From assembly GCF_015278125.1 (NCBI RefSeq), contig NZ_JADILO010000014.1, positions 41,873 to 105,872 of the forward strand: DNA of 64,000 nucleotides, in the 5' to 3' direction. The DNA is from Vibrio fluminensis. GTDB taxonomy: Bacteria; Pseudomonadota; Gammaproteobacteria; Enterobacterales; Vibrionaceae. The notes under the pieces were generated by a model. It was not told where the DNA came from. It was given only the letters and a program-made list of their open reading frames with translations, and ran no database searches. Both the position numbers and the translations under genes were made by a program. Position 1 is the first letter of the stretch; the number at the start of each line of letters is the position of its first letter. Positions 51,510 through 61,956 of the stretch are shown here, in pieces.

Positions 51510-53957
51510 ATGGATATCTTGCTCTCTATACTTGGCTTTGCCACCGTACTCGGTGTTTGCCTTTATCATCGCACCTCTTTACTGATCTCTGTCGCCGCGA
51601 TGACAGTGACCATGGTGGGACTCACCTTATCAGGCTTTGCCGGTACAATCGCTTGGGTGCTCTACTTAGCCGCGCTTGCGGTGCTTGCCGTACCATCCAT
51701 TCGCCAATCACTGATTAGTCGCAAAGCACTCACGCTGTTTCGTAAAGTGCTACCGGCAATGTCACAAACTGAAAAAGAAGCATTGGATGCTGGTACGGTT
51801 TGGTGGGAGGCTGAACTATTTAAAGGCAAACCAGATTGGAACAAACTGCATGCAATCAAATCACCTAAGCTGAGTGCTGAAGAGCAAGCTTTCCTCAATG
51901 GTCCGGTGGAGGAAGTGTGTGCTATGGTCAGTGATTATCACGTTACACACGAACTTGCTGACTTGCCACCAGAAGTGTGGCAATACCTTAAAGACCACAA
52001 ATTCTTTGCCATGATCATCAAAAAGAAATATGGCGGTCTTGAATTCTCTGCTTATGCTCAATCACTGGTATTGCAAAAACTCACCGGTGTTTCTGGTGTA
52101 CTCTCTTCAACCGTCGGTGTACCGAACTCGCTCGGCCCTGGTGAATTACTGCAACACTACGGCACCACTGAGCAAAAAGATTATTACTTACCACGCCTTG
52201 CTCAAGGTAAAGAAATCCCGTGCTTTGCCCTCACCAGCCCAGAAGCGGGGTCTGATGCCGGTGCCATTCCGGATTACGGTGTCGTTTGTTACGGTGACTG
52301 GCAAGGTGAAAAAGTCTTGGGTATGCGCCTGACTTGGAACAAGCGTTACATCACCCTAGCCCCTGTTGCTACAGTGCTTGGTTTGGCATTCAAGCTACGC
52401 GATCCTGACGGTTTATTGGGAAATCAGCAAGATTTAGGCATAACTTGTGCGCTGATCCCAACGGATCTCAAAGGCGTTGAGATTGGCCATCGTCACTTCC
52501 CACTTAACGTTCCTTTCCAAAATGGTCCGACGCGAGCCAATGATCTCTTTGTACCGATTGATTTCATCATCGGTGGTCAAAAAATGGCGGGTCAAGGCTG
52601 GCGCATGCTGGTTGAATGTCTGTCGGTCGGTCGTGGCATTACCTTGCCATCCAATTCAACTGGTGGCATCAAAACCGCTGCACTCGCGACTGGCGCTTAT
52701 GCACGTATCCGTCGCCAATTTAAACAACCGATTGGCCATATGGAAGGCGTGGAAGAGCCGCTCGCTCGTTTAGCCGGTAATGCGTATGTCATGGATGCAG
52801 CCAGTGAACTGACTGTCGCGGGTATTGATTTAGGTGAGAAACCTTCCGTGATCTCGGCGATCGTAAAATATCATTGTACCCACCGAGGCCAAGCGAGCAT
52901 TATCGATGCGATGGATATCGTTGGCGGTAAAGGGATCTGTATGGGTCCATCAAACTTCTTAGCACGCGGGTATCAAGGCGCACCCATCGCCGTGACGGTT
53001 GAAGGGGCAAACATTCTGACTCGTTCAATGATCATCTTTGGTCAAGGGGCCATTCGCTGTCACCCATATGTACTCAACGAAATGGAAGCCGCTTACTCGG
53101 AACAGAGTGATGCGTTAGAAAAGTTTGATTCAGCCCTTGCCGGTCACGTCAGCTTTACTATGAGCAACTTTATTCGTAGCTTCTGGCTTGGCCTAACCGA
53201 TGGTCGTTTCTCTACTGCACCTGTTAATGATGAAACTCAGCGCTACTATCAACAATTGAATCGCTACAGCGCCAATATCGCCCTATTGTCAGATATTTCG
53301 ATGGCGGTACTCGGTGGCTCACTAAAACGCAAAGAACGCCTTTCTGCGCGCCTTGGTGATGTTTTGAGCCAGCTATATCTAGGCTCAGCTACATTGAAGC
53401 GTTTCGATATTGAAGGGCGTAATGCGCAAGACTTACCTCTGGTGCATTGGGGAATGCAAGATAGCTTGTATCAAACTGAACAAGCCATTGAAGGACTGTT
53501 GGCTAATTTCCCAAATCGCGCGGTTGCGACACTACTGAAATTTATCGTCATGCCACTAGGGCGTACCCGTAAAGCACCAAGTGATAAGTTGGATAGCCAA
53601 GTCGCGCAACTGCTACAAACGCCAAGTGAAACTCGCTCTCGACTCGGTCGTAATCAGTACCTCACAGCCAGCGAGTTTAATCCTGCCGGACGTATTGAGC
53701 AGGCACTGAAGATTATCTTAGAGGCAGAGCCAGTCTTTGATAAGGTGTGCCAAGCACAAGGTAAACGCAAGCCATTCCTAATGCTAGATAAAGTGGCTGA
53801 GCAAGGTTTAGCTCTGGGCGTTATCGAGCAAGCAGAAGCGCAGCTGCTCATCGAGGCAGAAAAACAGCGTCTCTATGTCATTAATGTCGATGACTTTGAA
53901 CCACAAGAGCTTGCAGCGAAGCCTCTCCAACCAATGAGCATGGATGAAGTTGCCTAA
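51510..53957 (+). CDS. fadE: Acyl-CoA dehydrogenase FadE
   Basis: FadE performs the first oxidation of fatty-acid beta-oxidation. The 815 residues match the long enterobacterial form (E. coli 814). Two membrane segments lie within the first ~65 residues. The acyl-CoA dehydrogenase core (about 120-570) shows [29 protein letters not shown] and [13 protein letters not shown]. The C-terminal ~240 residues belong to the FadE-specific extension. A strong FadR operator lies upstream. Confidence 0.97.
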   Translation: MDILLSILGFATVLGVCLYHRTSLLISVAAMTVTMVGLTLSGFAGTIAWVLYLAALAVLAVPSIRQSLISRKALTLFRKVLPAMSQTEKEALDAGTVWWEAELFKGKPDWNKLHAIKSPKLSAEEQAFLNGPVEEVCAMVSDYHVTHELADLPPEVWQYLKDHKFFAMIIKKKYGGLEFSAYAQSLVLQKLTGVSGVLSSTVGVPNSLGPGELLQHYGTTEQKDYYLPRLAQGKEIPCFALTSPEAGSDAGAIPDYGVVCYGDWQGEKVLGMRLTWNKRYITLAPVATVLGLAFKLRDPDGLLGNQQDLGITCALIPTDLKGVEIGHRHFPLNVPFQNGPTRANDLFVPIDFIIGGQKMAGQGWRMLVECLSVGRGITLPSNSTGGIKTAALATGAYARIRRQFKQPIGHMEGVEEPLARLAGNAYVMDAASELTVAGIDLGEKPSVISAIVKYHCTHRGQASIIDAMDIVGGKGICMGPSNFLARGYQGAPIAVTVEGANILTRSMIIFGQGAIRCHPYVLNEMEAAYSEQSDALEKFDSALAGHVSFTMSNFIRSFWLGLTDGRFSTAPVNDETQRYYQQLNRYSANIALLSDISMAVLGGSLKRKERLSARLGDVLSQLYLGSATLKRFDIEGRNAQDLPLVHWGMQDSLYQTEQAIEGLLANFPNRAVATLLKFIVMPLGRTRKAPSDKLDSQVAQLLQTPSETRSRLGRNQYLTASEFNPAGRIEQALKIILEAEPVFDKVCQAQGKRKPFLMLDKVAEQGLALGVIEQAEAQLLIEAEKQRLYVINVDDFEPQELAAKPLQPMSMDEVA

Positions 53958-53981
53958 TCTCTATCGACGGTTCTAAAAAAC

Positions 53982-54009
53982 ATTAAGGGCTGCATTTGCA
54001 GCCCTTAAT
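53982..54009. terminator. Bidirectional terminator between fadE and the TIGR03503 gene
   Basis: Perfect 12-base arms, ATTAAGGGCTGC and complement, flank ATTT between two convergent genes. Confidence 0.87.
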
Positions 54010-54039
54010 GGTATTGAATCTAGGTTTATATTATTTCAG

Positions 54040-55308
54040 TTATTTCTTCGGCATTTCCAATTGCATCTCAGGAATAGCTTCACGCTTAGCTTTTAGTTTG
54101 CGCATAATAAACCATGCGAGCAGGCCCAGTATCACAACGGCAACGTTGCCAACAGCGATGAAAATCATACTTTTCTTACGCTGAGCCTCTCGAGCTTCTT
54201 TAATAAGACGCTCTTGCAACAATTTTTCTTGTTGTATCCGCTCTAACTCCTGCAAACGCCTTGTTTCCGCCAAGTCGATATCTTTGACGACACTAAAGCT
54301 TTGCGTCGTTATCGGAAGCATTAATTCACGCTCAGAGCCTAATTCAGTCGCATACGCAATGCCATCCCACGAATACTCACCAACTTGTTGAGAGTTAGGC
54401 AGCTCAAGAGTTAAGTCCATTGCATCGCTAGATGCCGAACTACCTTCAACCGCGAGTATGCCGTCTTGTGCATCAATATATTCAATATGCGCCGCTAAGC
54501 TCCCCGGCTTAATCATTCCTTGCTCACCAGCGAAAACCACCTGATGTTGCTGATCAGCTTTGCGAGACTGAATAAAGGTCACCTCTAGGGGATTTGGATA
54601 GACTAAGACTTCTTGTTCTTGCGCGCGTAGAAAGACACCATTCCCCGAGGTAATTCGCACGCGATATTTACCCGGAGCTGCCGAAATTGGTAACTTCACA
54701 GTAAATACACCATCGCCGGCTTTTTCATCCAACCCAGTGCCATCATCGAAAAACTCACCAATATCGACGGGAACTGGACGCGCCTCTTTGATCAAAGAAG
54801 CCTCATTCTCAACATATTTAGTAAAAGTAACTTTAAGTTTTACTCGATCGAGAAAATCTCTCAGTAGCAATGGTTTACCATCTGCGGTGAGTTGAGCGGT
54901 GAACTTTAACTCTTCACCTTGGTACAAGCGTTCTGGCATGACGTCTGACGCAAGTTCAAGATGTGAAATCAGTTTAATTTTGTTTTTAGGCGTTACTTGC
55001 CCCACCGCTTGCCAAGGGCCAGACATCGGATTATCGATAGAGATAATATCCATCGCGGATTCTTGGTACCAGCGTACATTCTCTGGGTGGCGATGCGAGT
55101 AGTATTTACGCCCATCGGGACGAACCAACACGACCGCTTTTGAGTTCTCTGCGCGATAAACAACAAAGGTAATCTGCTTAATTGTCGGATCGACCCGGAA
55201 ACGATTGTCGAGCAGTGACATTGAGCTCTCGGGTACTGATGGATGCTGAGCGGCAAAACAGAATGTAGTGACTAAAAGCCCGATTAAGGCAAACCCGATC
55301 CTCAACAT
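54040..55308 (-). CDS. TIGR03503-type membrane-anchored periplasmic protein
   Basis: ATG 55308 is preferred because TAGGAGAAAAG precedes it and a signal peptide then starts the protein (MLRIGFALIGLLVTTFCFAA). The product has 422 residues. The body is predicted periplasmic, with an Ig-like/beta-rich middle containing DDGTGLDEKAGDGVFTVKLP. Near the C terminus an Arg/Glu coiled-coil-like stretch is followed by a membrane helix (IFIAVGNVAVVILGLLAWFI) and a short basic tail. I associate this layout with the uncharacterised TIGR03503 family of vibrios and relatives. It starts nine bases after the dnaQ stop and is probably co-transcribed. Confidence 0.75.
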   Translation of the reverse strand: MLRIGFALIGLLVTTFCFAAQHPSVPESSMSLLDNRFRVDPTIKQITFVVYRAENSKAVVLVRPDGRKYYSHRHPENVRWYQESAMDIISIDNPMSGPWQAVGQVTPKNKIKLISHLELASDVMPERLYQGEELKFTAQLTADGKPLLLRDFLDRVKLKVTFTKYVENEASLIKEARPVPVDIGEFFDDGTGLDEKAGDGVFTVKLPISAAPGKYRVRITSGNGVFLRAQEQEVLVYPNPLEVTFIQSRKADQQHQVVFAGEQGMIKPGSLAAHIEYIDAQDGILAVEGSSASSDAMDLTLELPNSQQVGEYSWDGIAYATELGSERELMLPITTQSFSVVKDIDLAETRRLQELERIQQEKLLQERLIKEAREAQRKKSMIFIAVGNVAVVILGLLAWFIMRKLKAKREAIPEMQLEMPKK

Positions 55309-55316
55309 CTTTTCTC

Positions 55317-56057
55317 CTATTGACGCCAAAGGCAGCTTCCGCTTTTCTCAACGATATCTAAACGACCATTATGTGCATCTACTTCATCGGCACTTGCACG
55401 TAAAACCTTTAGTGCTTTTCGCTCAGTAGAAACCCGTTTTATTGACTCGCCTCCCACACCTTCGCTGTTACTTCCAGCATTAAATTGCAGTGAGGTTTGT
55501 CCACCAGTCATTAGCAGGTAGACGTCAGCCAGGATCTCCGCATCGAGCAATGCCCCGTGAAGAGTTCGATGTGAGTTATCTATTCCATAGCGATCACACA
55601 AGACATCGAGGTTATTTCGCTTGCCAGGGAAGATTTTCTTCGCCATGGCAAGGGTATCGGTCACCTGACAATATTGTTCGGTCTTTCCAATCTGCGGATC
55701 GAGTTTATCAAACTCATAGTCCATAAAACCGACGTCGAAGGGCGCATTGTGTGCCACCAGCTCAGCGCCTTTAATAAAGTCGAGAAACTCTTGGTGTACT
55801 TCACTGTATTGCGGCTTATCACGCAAAAATTCATCGGTAATACCGTGAACTCCAATCGCCTCCGCCTGAATTTCACGGTCAGGTTTAATATAGACGTGGA
55901 AATGTCGACCGGTCAGTTTGCGGTTGATGATCTCTACCGCACCGATTTCGACAATGCGATGCCCAAGGTAGTGTGGACCCCCCTCTTGGTTCATACCCGT
56001 GGTTTCGGTATCGAGTACCACGATACGATGCTGATTAGAATTGTTACTGGTATTCAT
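55317..56057 (-). CDS. dnaQ: DNA polymerase III epsilon subunit (proofreading exonuclease)
   Basis: Epsilon removes misincorporated bases during replication. The 246-residue protein (E. coli 243) has Exo I VLDTETTG (Asp16, Glu18), Exo II VAHNAPFDVGFMDYE and Exo III HGALLDAEILA. The C-terminal ~60 residues bind the alpha subunit. It diverges from rnhA across 57 bases, the classic dnaQ-rnhA arrangement with facing promoters. Confidence 0.98.
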   Translation of the reverse strand: MNTSNNSNQHRIVVLDTETTGMNQEGGPHYLGHRIVEIGAVEIINRKLTGRHFHVYIKPDREIQAEAIGVHGITDEFLRDKPQYSEVHQEFLDFIKGAELVAHNAPFDVGFMDYEFDKLDPQIGKTEQYCQVTDTLAMAKKIFPGKRNNLDVLCDRYGIDNSHRTLHGALLDAEILADVYLLMTGGQTSLQFNAGSNSEGVGGESIKRVSTERKALKVLRASADEVDAHNGRLDIVEKSGSCLWRQ

Positions 56058-56114
56058 TACAAACTATGTGTCAGACTATGAGTAAATATGTGCAAGCTCT
56101 TATAGTATCAAATC

Positions 56115-56579
56115 ATGACGAAACAAGTGGAAATTTTCACAGATGGTTCTTGCTTAGGCAATCCTGGCCCCGGTGGTTATGGCATCGTACTGCGTTATAA
56201 GCAGAATGAAAAAACCTTAGCCAAGGGCTACACCCTTACAACCAACAACCGCATGGAAATGATGGCGACCATTGTTGCGTTAAAAGCTTTAAAAGAGCCA
56301 TGTAATGTCATTCTTACCACCGACAGTCAGTACGTTCGCCAAGGCATCACTCAATGGATCCACAACTGGAAAAAACGTGGCTGGAAAACGGCAGATAAGA
56401 AACCGGTAAAAAACGCTGACCTTTGGCAGGCGTTGGACAAAGAAACAGAACGTCACCAAATAGATTGGCGCTGGGTAAAAGGACACGCAGGACATCGCGA
56501 AAACGAAATGTGTGATGAACTTGCACGAACAGCGGCAGAAAATCCAACCGATGAAGATGTTGGCTACATTCCTAATTAA
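56115..56579 (+). CDS. rnhA: Ribonuclease HI
   Basis: RNase HI cuts RNA in RNA-DNA hybrids. The 154 residues match E. coli (155). The catalytic set is visible: Asp in [15 protein letters not shown], Glu in NNRMEMMA, Asp in LTTDSQYV and Asp in EMCDELAR. It is convergent with the methyltransferase gene ten bases beyond its stop, so its terminator lies inside that gene. Confidence 0.98.
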   Translation: MTKQVEIFTDGSCLGNPGPGGYGIVLRYKQNEKTLAKGYTLTTNNRMEMMATIVALKALKEPCNVILTTDSQYVRQGITQWIHNWKKRGWKTADKKPVKNADLWQALDKETERHQIDWRWVKGHAGHRENEMCDELARTAAENPTDEDVGYIPN

Positions 56580-56588
56580 CCATCTGTT

Positions 56589-57317
56589 CTACTTCGATGA
56601 CACCTTGTAATTGACGCCAATTGGCGTCAATTTTCGTTTTAACTTCCAGTGCGGTTTGATTGGCTTTAGTGGGTAGGTTCTTTTACGCGCCACGATATAA
56701 TACAAACTACCAAATGGTGCCGCCCAATCACCAATACCATTTTCTAACCAAGTCCACATTGTGCGGTAGCGCTGCATCGGAAACAGTCCATAGCGATCGC
56801 ACTCAATCACCTGATAATTCAAAATACCTAGCCAATCTTTTACTCGATTTGGTGTGAACATCCGTCCACTCCATGGCAAATTGTTTTTACGCCATGGCAT
56901 TAAACTCGCAAGACCAGTCAAGCTTATCGGATTAAACCCAGTGATGATTATGTAACCATCATCTATCATCACTCTATCTACTTCACGCAACATGCGATGT
57001 GGGTCATTGCAGTAATCGAGCTGATGAGCAAGAATGACGACATCGAAACTTTTCTCAAGAAAGGGCAAATCGTAACCATCTGCAATCACATTATGCAAAG
57101 GATTGTGGATATCTAGATTAACTTGGTGTTGAATATTGCAGTTACAGCTAGTGAGCTCGCAGCTTAAACCGCCCAGTTTTAGCATATGGTAACCAAATAG
57201 CTTTGGACACCATTCATCAAGCCGAGTTTGGATAGATTCGTTAACCCACTGACCGTTTTTCAATTGCGCCCAAGAATGGGGCTGCTGAAGCTTTTTTTCA
57301 CTGCGTGCTGGTTTCAT
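56589..57317 (-). CDS. YafS-type SAM-dependent methyltransferase
   Basis: The 242-residue product has a class I methyltransferase (Methyltransf_11) fold. Its motif I is unusually weak: LKLGGLSCELTSCN replaces the common ExGxGxG. Then follow a motif around NVIADGYDLPFLEKSFDVVI and a RMLREVDRVMIDDGYIIITGFNP segment. The gene lies between rnhA and gloB exactly like yafS in E. coli. Substrate unknown. The 3' end includes the terminator palindrome of rnhA. It diverges from gloB with 33 bases between start codons. Confidence 0.85.
   Translation of the reverse strand: MKPARSEKKLQQPHSWAQLKNGQWVNESIQTRLDEWCPKLFGYHMLKLGGLSCELTSCNCNIQHQVNLDIHNPLHNVIADGYDLPFLEKSFDVVILAHQLDYCNDPHRMLREVDRVMIDDGYIIITGFNPISLTGLASLMPWRKNNLPWSGRMFTPNRVKDWLGILNYQVIECDRYGLFPMQRYRTMWTWLENGIGDWAAPFGSLYYIVARKRTYPLKPIKPHWKLKRKLTPIGVNYKVSSK
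56609..56640 (+). terminator. rnhA terminator embedded in the convergent methyltransferase gene
   Basis: A perfect 24-base palindrome centred on CCAATTGG spans 56609-56632, arms AATTGACGCC and GGCGTCAATT, followed on the plus strand by TTTTCGTTTT. It is 30 bases after the rnhA stop and is read as codons in the last part of the methyltransferase. Confidence 0.75.
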
Positions 57318-57350
57318 AGCTAGCTCACTTTGATGTATGGAGACCCAACC

Positions 57351-58109
57351 ATGTTAGATATCAAAAGCATACCTGCATTTAACGACAATTACATCTGGCT
57401 GATTGAAAATAGCGATCGCCGTTGTGCCGTTGTCGACCCAGGTGATGCCGCGCCTGTGTTGGCTTACCTCCGAGAACATGAGTTAACTTTAGAAGCAATC
57501 TTAATTACTCATCACCACAACGATCACATTGGTGGCATTCCAGAGTTAGTTCGCCAATTTCCTGAGATTGATGTGGTCGGTCCGGCGGATGAACCAGTCC
57601 CTACCCTAACCCATCCAGTCAGCGCTGGCGATCAAATTAACCTATTTGACGAAGTGTTTATGGTGATAGGTCTAGAAGGTCACACTTTAGGTCATATCGG
57701 CTACGTGGGCGATGGCAAGCTGTTCTGTGGCGACACACTGTTCTCAGCAGGCTGTGGACGTGTATTTGAAGGCACTATGGAGCAAATGTATCAATCACTG
57801 CAAAAATTAGTTTCATTGCCAGAAGAGACCGAAGTCTTCGCAGCACATGAGTATACCGCGAGTAACATCGCGTTTGCGTTGGCAGTAGAACCAGATAACG
57901 AGCAGCTAAAGAAATACCGCGAAGAAGTAAACCGTCTGCGTGCGCAAAATAAACCCACGTTGCCTACGACAATACGCCGTGAAAAGTGGATCAATCCATT
58001 TTTACGCGCTGATGAACCGAGTGTCATAAAATCAGTGAGCAACCGAACGGCCCAAATGGATCCTATCTCAATTTTTACAGCATTACGTGAGTGGAAGAAC
58101 GAATTTTAA
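57351..58109 (+). CDS. gloB: Hydroxyacylglutathione hydrolase (glyoxalase II)
   Basis: GloB hydrolyses S-lactoylglutathione, the second step of methylglyoxal detoxification. ATG 57351 gives 252 residues (E. coli 251) and is preceded by GGAG eight bases upstream; an ATG seven codons earlier has no support. The metallo-beta-lactamase motif [19 protein letters not shown] and [14 protein letters not shown] are present, with the C-terminal [11 protein letters not shown] typical of gamma-proteobacterial enzymes. Confidence 0.97.
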   Translation: MLDIKSIPAFNDNYIWLIENSDRRCAVVDPGDAAPVLAYLREHELTLEAILITHHHNDHIGGIPELVRQFPEIDVVGPADEPVPTLTHPVSAGDQINLFDEVFMVIGLEGHTLGHIGYVGDGKLFCGDTLFSAGCGRVFEGTMEQMYQSLQKLVSLPEETEVFAAHEYTASNIAFALAVEPDNEQLKKYREEVNRLRAQNKPTLPTTIRREKWINPFLRADEPSVIKSVSNRTAQMDPISIFTALREWKNEF

Positions 58110-58179
58110 CGTTTTCTTGCTTGTCATCTAACCAAAGTCGCAAGTATTATCAGCAGCCATTTTTTAAAAGGGCTGTACC

Positions 58180-59751
58180 ATGCGATTTAAATACAGCTGG
58201 GTGACGCTACTGCTTTTAGCCGGTTGCCAAACCACCCAGCCTACTACTGAAAAATCTGATGCGCAGACTACATCAGACAAAAGTTCTACTGTTACAGTAG
58301 CTCCAGCATCATCGGTGACTACACCTGTAGAACCTGAAGTAGTTGCAGCTCCTGTGGTCACTCCTCAGTCGCAGCAAGATGTGTGGAAACGCATTGCAAT
58401 GCAGCTAGAGATGCCAATCCCAGATCAGAAAAAAGTGGATTACTACCGCACTTGGTATCTAAAACATCCAAGCCACCTCAAAACCGTTTCTCAACGCGCA
58501 GAACCTTTTCTCTACTTAATCACTGAAAAGATCGAACAACGTGGCTTACCGCTTGAGTTAGCACTACTGCCAGTAGTTGAAAGTTCATTTGATGCCTTTG
58601 CCTACTCACACGGCAGCGCAGCTGGTCTGTGGCAATTTGTGCCATCTACCGGAAAAATGTACGGGCTTGAGCAAGATTTCTGGTATGACGGTCGTCGTGA
58701 TGTACCGGCAGCCACTGACGCAGCATTGGACTTCTTAACCGACCTAAATAAACGCTTTGACGGTAACTGGTCACATGCGATTGCGGCCTACAACAGCGGC
58801 GGCGGTCGCGTTTCAAGCGCAATCCGTAAGAACAAGAAGTTAGGTAAACCAATCGACTTCTTCTCATTAGACTTACCAAAAGAAACCAGCAGCTATGTGC
58901 CAAAACTACTCGCACTAGCAGATATCGTTGCCAACCAAGAGAAATACGGCATTGAGATCCCACAGATTGCCAACAAACAAGTGGTTGAGACCGTTCAACC
59001 TAAAGAGCAACTGGATCTGGCTATCGCAGCGAACTACGCGGGCATTTCAGTACGTGAGTTGCAAGGATTAAACCCTGCCTACAACCAATGGGCGACAGCA
59101 CCCGATGGACCAAATCAATTACTACTACCAATTGATTCTGTCAAAAAGTTCAAAACCGAACTTACTGCTAATCGCGGTAAAGGCATGCAAGTTGTTCGCT
59201 ACAAAGTGAAGTCCGGCGATACGATTAGCGTATTAGCTCGCAAGTACAACACTACGAGCAAAGTTATTCGCAACGCCAACAACATGAGTAACAACAATAT
59301 CCGTATCGGTCAGCATCTGCTTATTCCGGTATCGACAAAAGATGACAAAGCGTATTCATTGAGCGCGGCTAACCGCTTGGCGAAAACTCAATCCACTGCA
59401 CGCGGTAAATACAAACTTACCCATACCGTTGCGAGCGGCGACAGCTTGTGGAGCATCGCAAAAGCCAATAAAGTGTCACACACCTCACTGGCGAAATGGA
59501 ATGGCATGGGACCTCGCGATACTCTGCGTGTCGGTCAAAAACTGGTGATTTGGAAAAACAGTTCTGATGGCGCCATCATCCGTACGGTTTTCTATAGTGT
59601 CCGCAGTGGCGACACAGTCAGCGGCATCGCGAATAAGTTTAAAGTGAAAAGCCAAGACGTGGTGAAATGGAACAACTTACAGAAGAAAAAGTACCTACAA
59701 CCCGGTCAAAAACTCAAACTGTATGTTGATGTGACGAAGGTAAGTGTATGA
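58180..59751 (+). CDS. mltD: Membrane-bound lytic murein transglycosylase D
   Basis: MltD cleaves peptidoglycan glycan strands from the outer membrane. The 523-residue lipoprotein has Cys16 (LLAGC), a Thr/Ser/Pro-rich linker, and a family 1E transglycosylase domain (about 110-260). Its catalytic Glu134 is in ALLPVVESSFDAFAYSHGSA, and AAYNSGGGRVSSA follows. Three LysM domains lie at about residues 340-384, 414-457 and 471-515; E. coli MltD has two clear ones. Its TGA overlaps the next ATG (ATGA). Confidence 0.97.
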   Translation: MRFKYSWVTLLLLAGCQTTQPTTEKSDAQTTSDKSSTVTVAPASSVTTPVEPEVVAAPVVTPQSQQDVWKRIAMQLEMPIPDQKKVDYYRTWYLKHPSHLKTVSQRAEPFLYLITEKIEQRGLPLELALLPVVESSFDAFAYSHGSAAGLWQFVPSTGKMYGLEQDFWYDGRRDVPAATDAALDFLTDLNKRFDGNWSHAIAAYNSGGGRVSSAIRKNKKLGKPIDFFSLDLPKETSSYVPKLLALADIVANQEKYGIEIPQIANKQVVETVQPKEQLDLAIAANYAGISVRELQGLNPAYNQWATAPDGPNQLLLPIDSVKKFKTELTANRGKGMQVVRYKVKSGDTISVLARKYNTTSKVIRNANNMSNNNIRIGQHLLIPVSTKDDKAYSLSAANRLAKTQSTARGKYKLTHTVASGDSLWSIAKANKVSHTSLAKWNGMGPRDTLRVGQKLVIWKNSSDGAIIRTVFYSVRSGDTVSGIANKFKVKSQDVVKWNNLQKKKYLQPGQKLKLYVDVTKVSV

Positions 59752-60434
59752 CGCCATCAAGCAACCCGTTAACCATGCTAGTCGATATTTTCCGCTCGCC
59801 TAGTGCGTGTTTCCTTGCCCTTCATCAACGCGGCATGTGGGGCTGGCAACCCTTTATCGTCTTGTTGGTTACCCCGTTCCTGTTTTGGGGCGCGTACTTT
59901 GACATGGTCGATTTTGCTTGGCTAAAGCAAGGACTGATCCCACAGTTGCAACAAGTGAGTCCAGAGCAAATCGCTTTGCTTGATGCGAACACCTTAATGG
60001 CAACGGAGATCATCTTAGATATTCTTGGCCGCTTTACCACTATCATGCTGTTGGCTTTCTGGCTCTTTTTTGCCACCAAACCGAGCCAACACCAACATGG
60101 ATTTTGGAAGTGGTTCGCCGCCAGTTGTGTGATTATCTTCCCAGCGGTAGTCGGTGACTTTGCCAGCTATGTCAGCGTGCTATTAAAGCACGGTCAGGTC
60201 ATGAGTTATGCTGCCGACTTGAATAGCCTCAACGGTCTACTTAAGCTGCCTATGACCAGTGATTGGTTTGAGTTTGCGAACGCACTTCCACTGCTCATGC
60301 CTTGGTATATTGCGCTTGGTTACGCGGCGGTCGGAACATGGACAGAGTTCGAGCGCGGTCAAGCGCTGGTGATCTCTGCCCTGCCTTGGTTTATTTACTT
60401 CTTTGCTTGGGCGCTTTACATCGCAATATTCTAA
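59748..60434 (+). CDS. YIP1-type integral membrane protein coupled to mltD
   Basis: The 228-residue product has about five membrane segments (around residues 30-50, 100-120, 125-150, 180-200 and 205-225). It resembles the YIP1/DUF1282-like family of bacterial membrane proteins, with the N-terminal pattern NPLTMLVDIFRSPSACFLALHQ. Function unknown. Its ATG lies within the mltD stop (four-base overlap), so production is tied to the transglycosylase. It converges with the yafD-like gene with only four bases between stop codons. Confidence 0.75.
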   Translation: MTPSSNPLTMLVDIFRSPSACFLALHQRGMWGWQPFIVLLVTPFLFWGAYFDMVDFAWLKQGLIPQLQQVSPEQIALLDANTLMATEIILDILGRFTTIMLLAFWLFFATKPSQHQHGFWKWFAASCVIIFPAVVGDFASYVSVLLKHGQVMSYAADLNSLNGLLKLPMTSDWFEFANALPLLMPWYIALGYAAVGTWTEFERGQALVISALPWFIYFFAWALYIAIF

Positions 60435-60438
60435 AGCC

Positions 60439-61284
60439 CTACGGTAAACGGAAATATACTTCGATAGGATTATGATCAGAGGCGTCACTTGTTGGCGCCT
60501 TTGCTTTTTCCAGTACTAGACCACGATAGAACAAGTGATCAAGTGGCAAGCCATTGATGAACTGCTTGCGATGGTCTGGCTGATAAGTCGCCTCTTTGAC
60601 TTTCAGCTTCTCCAGCAGTGATTTCATCACTCGCAAACGCTCCTCACTCCAGCTGTTAAAGTCGCCTGCGATAATCATTGGTCCGCTATGTTTTGCCAAC
60701 ACTGTCGCGAGCGAACCTAACTGACGATGATACTCTTCCGTACCATAAGTAAAGTTAATCGCATGGATATTCACTACCGCTAAGCTTTGCCCGCTGGATA
60801 GCGGGTAGGTTGCGTATATCGCCGATTTAGGCAATCTCAACCAAGGTTCCATTTCGGTGTAAGCACACGCTTTTTGGGGCAACTCATGCGCGAGATTGAG
60901 TACCCCAGCTTTGGTATCAAACGCTTTGAATGCGTCGACAATATTACCGCTCCACTTACCATGGTCAATCCACTGGCGAAGCTCTGGCGTCATGCTCGCT
61001 TCTTGTAGCAGCAATAACTGCTTATCTTGCGATAAATATTCTAACGCGCTCTGCCAATTGGTGCGATTTTGCTTATAAATATTCCATACCAGTACATTAA
61101 GCTGGCCTTGGTGATCGATCGCTGTGGCTTTGGGATTGTTATAACAGGCCAGTTCTGGCGTTTGCACTGAAGGAGATAAGGTGGAGACTTTTGCTGAATC
61201 AGGCAAGGTAAAAATGGAGTGATAGGCCATCACCGTTGCTGCAATCGCAACTACAGGTAAACCAATCAATTCTCTTTTTTTCAT
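60439..61284 (-). CDS. YafD-like endonuclease/exonuclease/phosphatase-family protein
   Basis: The 281-residue protein starts with an uncleaved-looking hydrophobic segment (LIGLPVVAIAATVMAYHSIF), so it is probably exported or membrane anchored. The EEP fold is shown by NVLVWNIYKQNR, LLLLQEAS, VVNIHAINF, IIAGDFNSWS and SDASDHNPIEVYF, including the catalytic Glu, Asp-Asn and Asp-His residues. The closest E. coli protein by motif and location is YafD, of unknown substrate. Confidence 0.88.
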   Translation of the reverse strand: MKKRELIGLPVVAIAATVMAYHSIFTLPDSAKVSTLSPSVQTPELACYNNPKATAIDHQGQLNVLVWNIYKQNRTNWQSALEYLSQDKQLLLLQEASMTPELRQWIDHGKWSGNIVDAFKAFDTKAGVLNLAHELPQKACAYTEMEPWLRLPKSAIYATYPLSSGQSLAVVNIHAINFTYGTEEYHRQLGSLATVLAKHSGPMIIAGDFNSWSEERLRVMKSLLEKLKVKEATYQPDHRKQFINGLPLDHLFYRGLVLEKAKAPTSDASDHNPIEVYFRLP

Positions 61285-61366
61285 AGTTCGGATATCTCTG
61301 CCCTACATAATATCCTTATTGTACTCGAATTCCTTAAGTTTGCAGGCGCTGCAAGGGGGGAATAAA

Positions 61367-61392
61367 ACAAAAGAGCCTTGCGGCTCTTTTGT
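61367..61392. terminator. Terminator of glnB, displaced from the gene by an inserted element
   Basis: Arms ACAAAAGAGCC and GGCTCTTTTGT pair perfectly over a 4-base loop. On the minus strand it would serve glnB, but a 160-base repeat element lies between it and the glnB stop codon. Confidence 0.85.
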
Positions 61393-61400
61393 CGGGATTA

Positions 61401-61561
61401 TACCAATCAGGATAAGTAAGTGGTCAGCTAATTGCGCAAGAAAAATCGCTTAGAACTAGGCGCAGATTGCCGCTAACTAGTTATTCTAATTACAAAACCT
61501 GCAACAACGTTATCAGCGATTTTAATCAGCAAGAATGATCAAAGACTTATGCTGATTGGTA
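61401..61561. mobile_element. MITE-like element with terminal inverted repeats and TTA target duplication
   Basis: The ends TACCAATCAGGATAAG (61401-61416) and CTTATGCTGATTGGTA (61546-61561) are inverted copies with one mismatch in 16. Both sides are flanked by TTA (61398-61400 and 61562-61564), as expected of a 3-base target duplication. An inner inverted pair AAAAATCGCT and AGCGATTTT is also present. It encodes no protein. I recognise the ATACCAATC-type ends as a common vibrio intergenic repeat. The right TTA is the glnB stop codon on the minus strand. Confidence 0.85.
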
Positions 61562-61909
<348 letters not shown>

Positions 61910-61956
61910 TTAAACTTACGTTGTTTGTGCCATTATCCCAAAAAGCTACTGCAATA

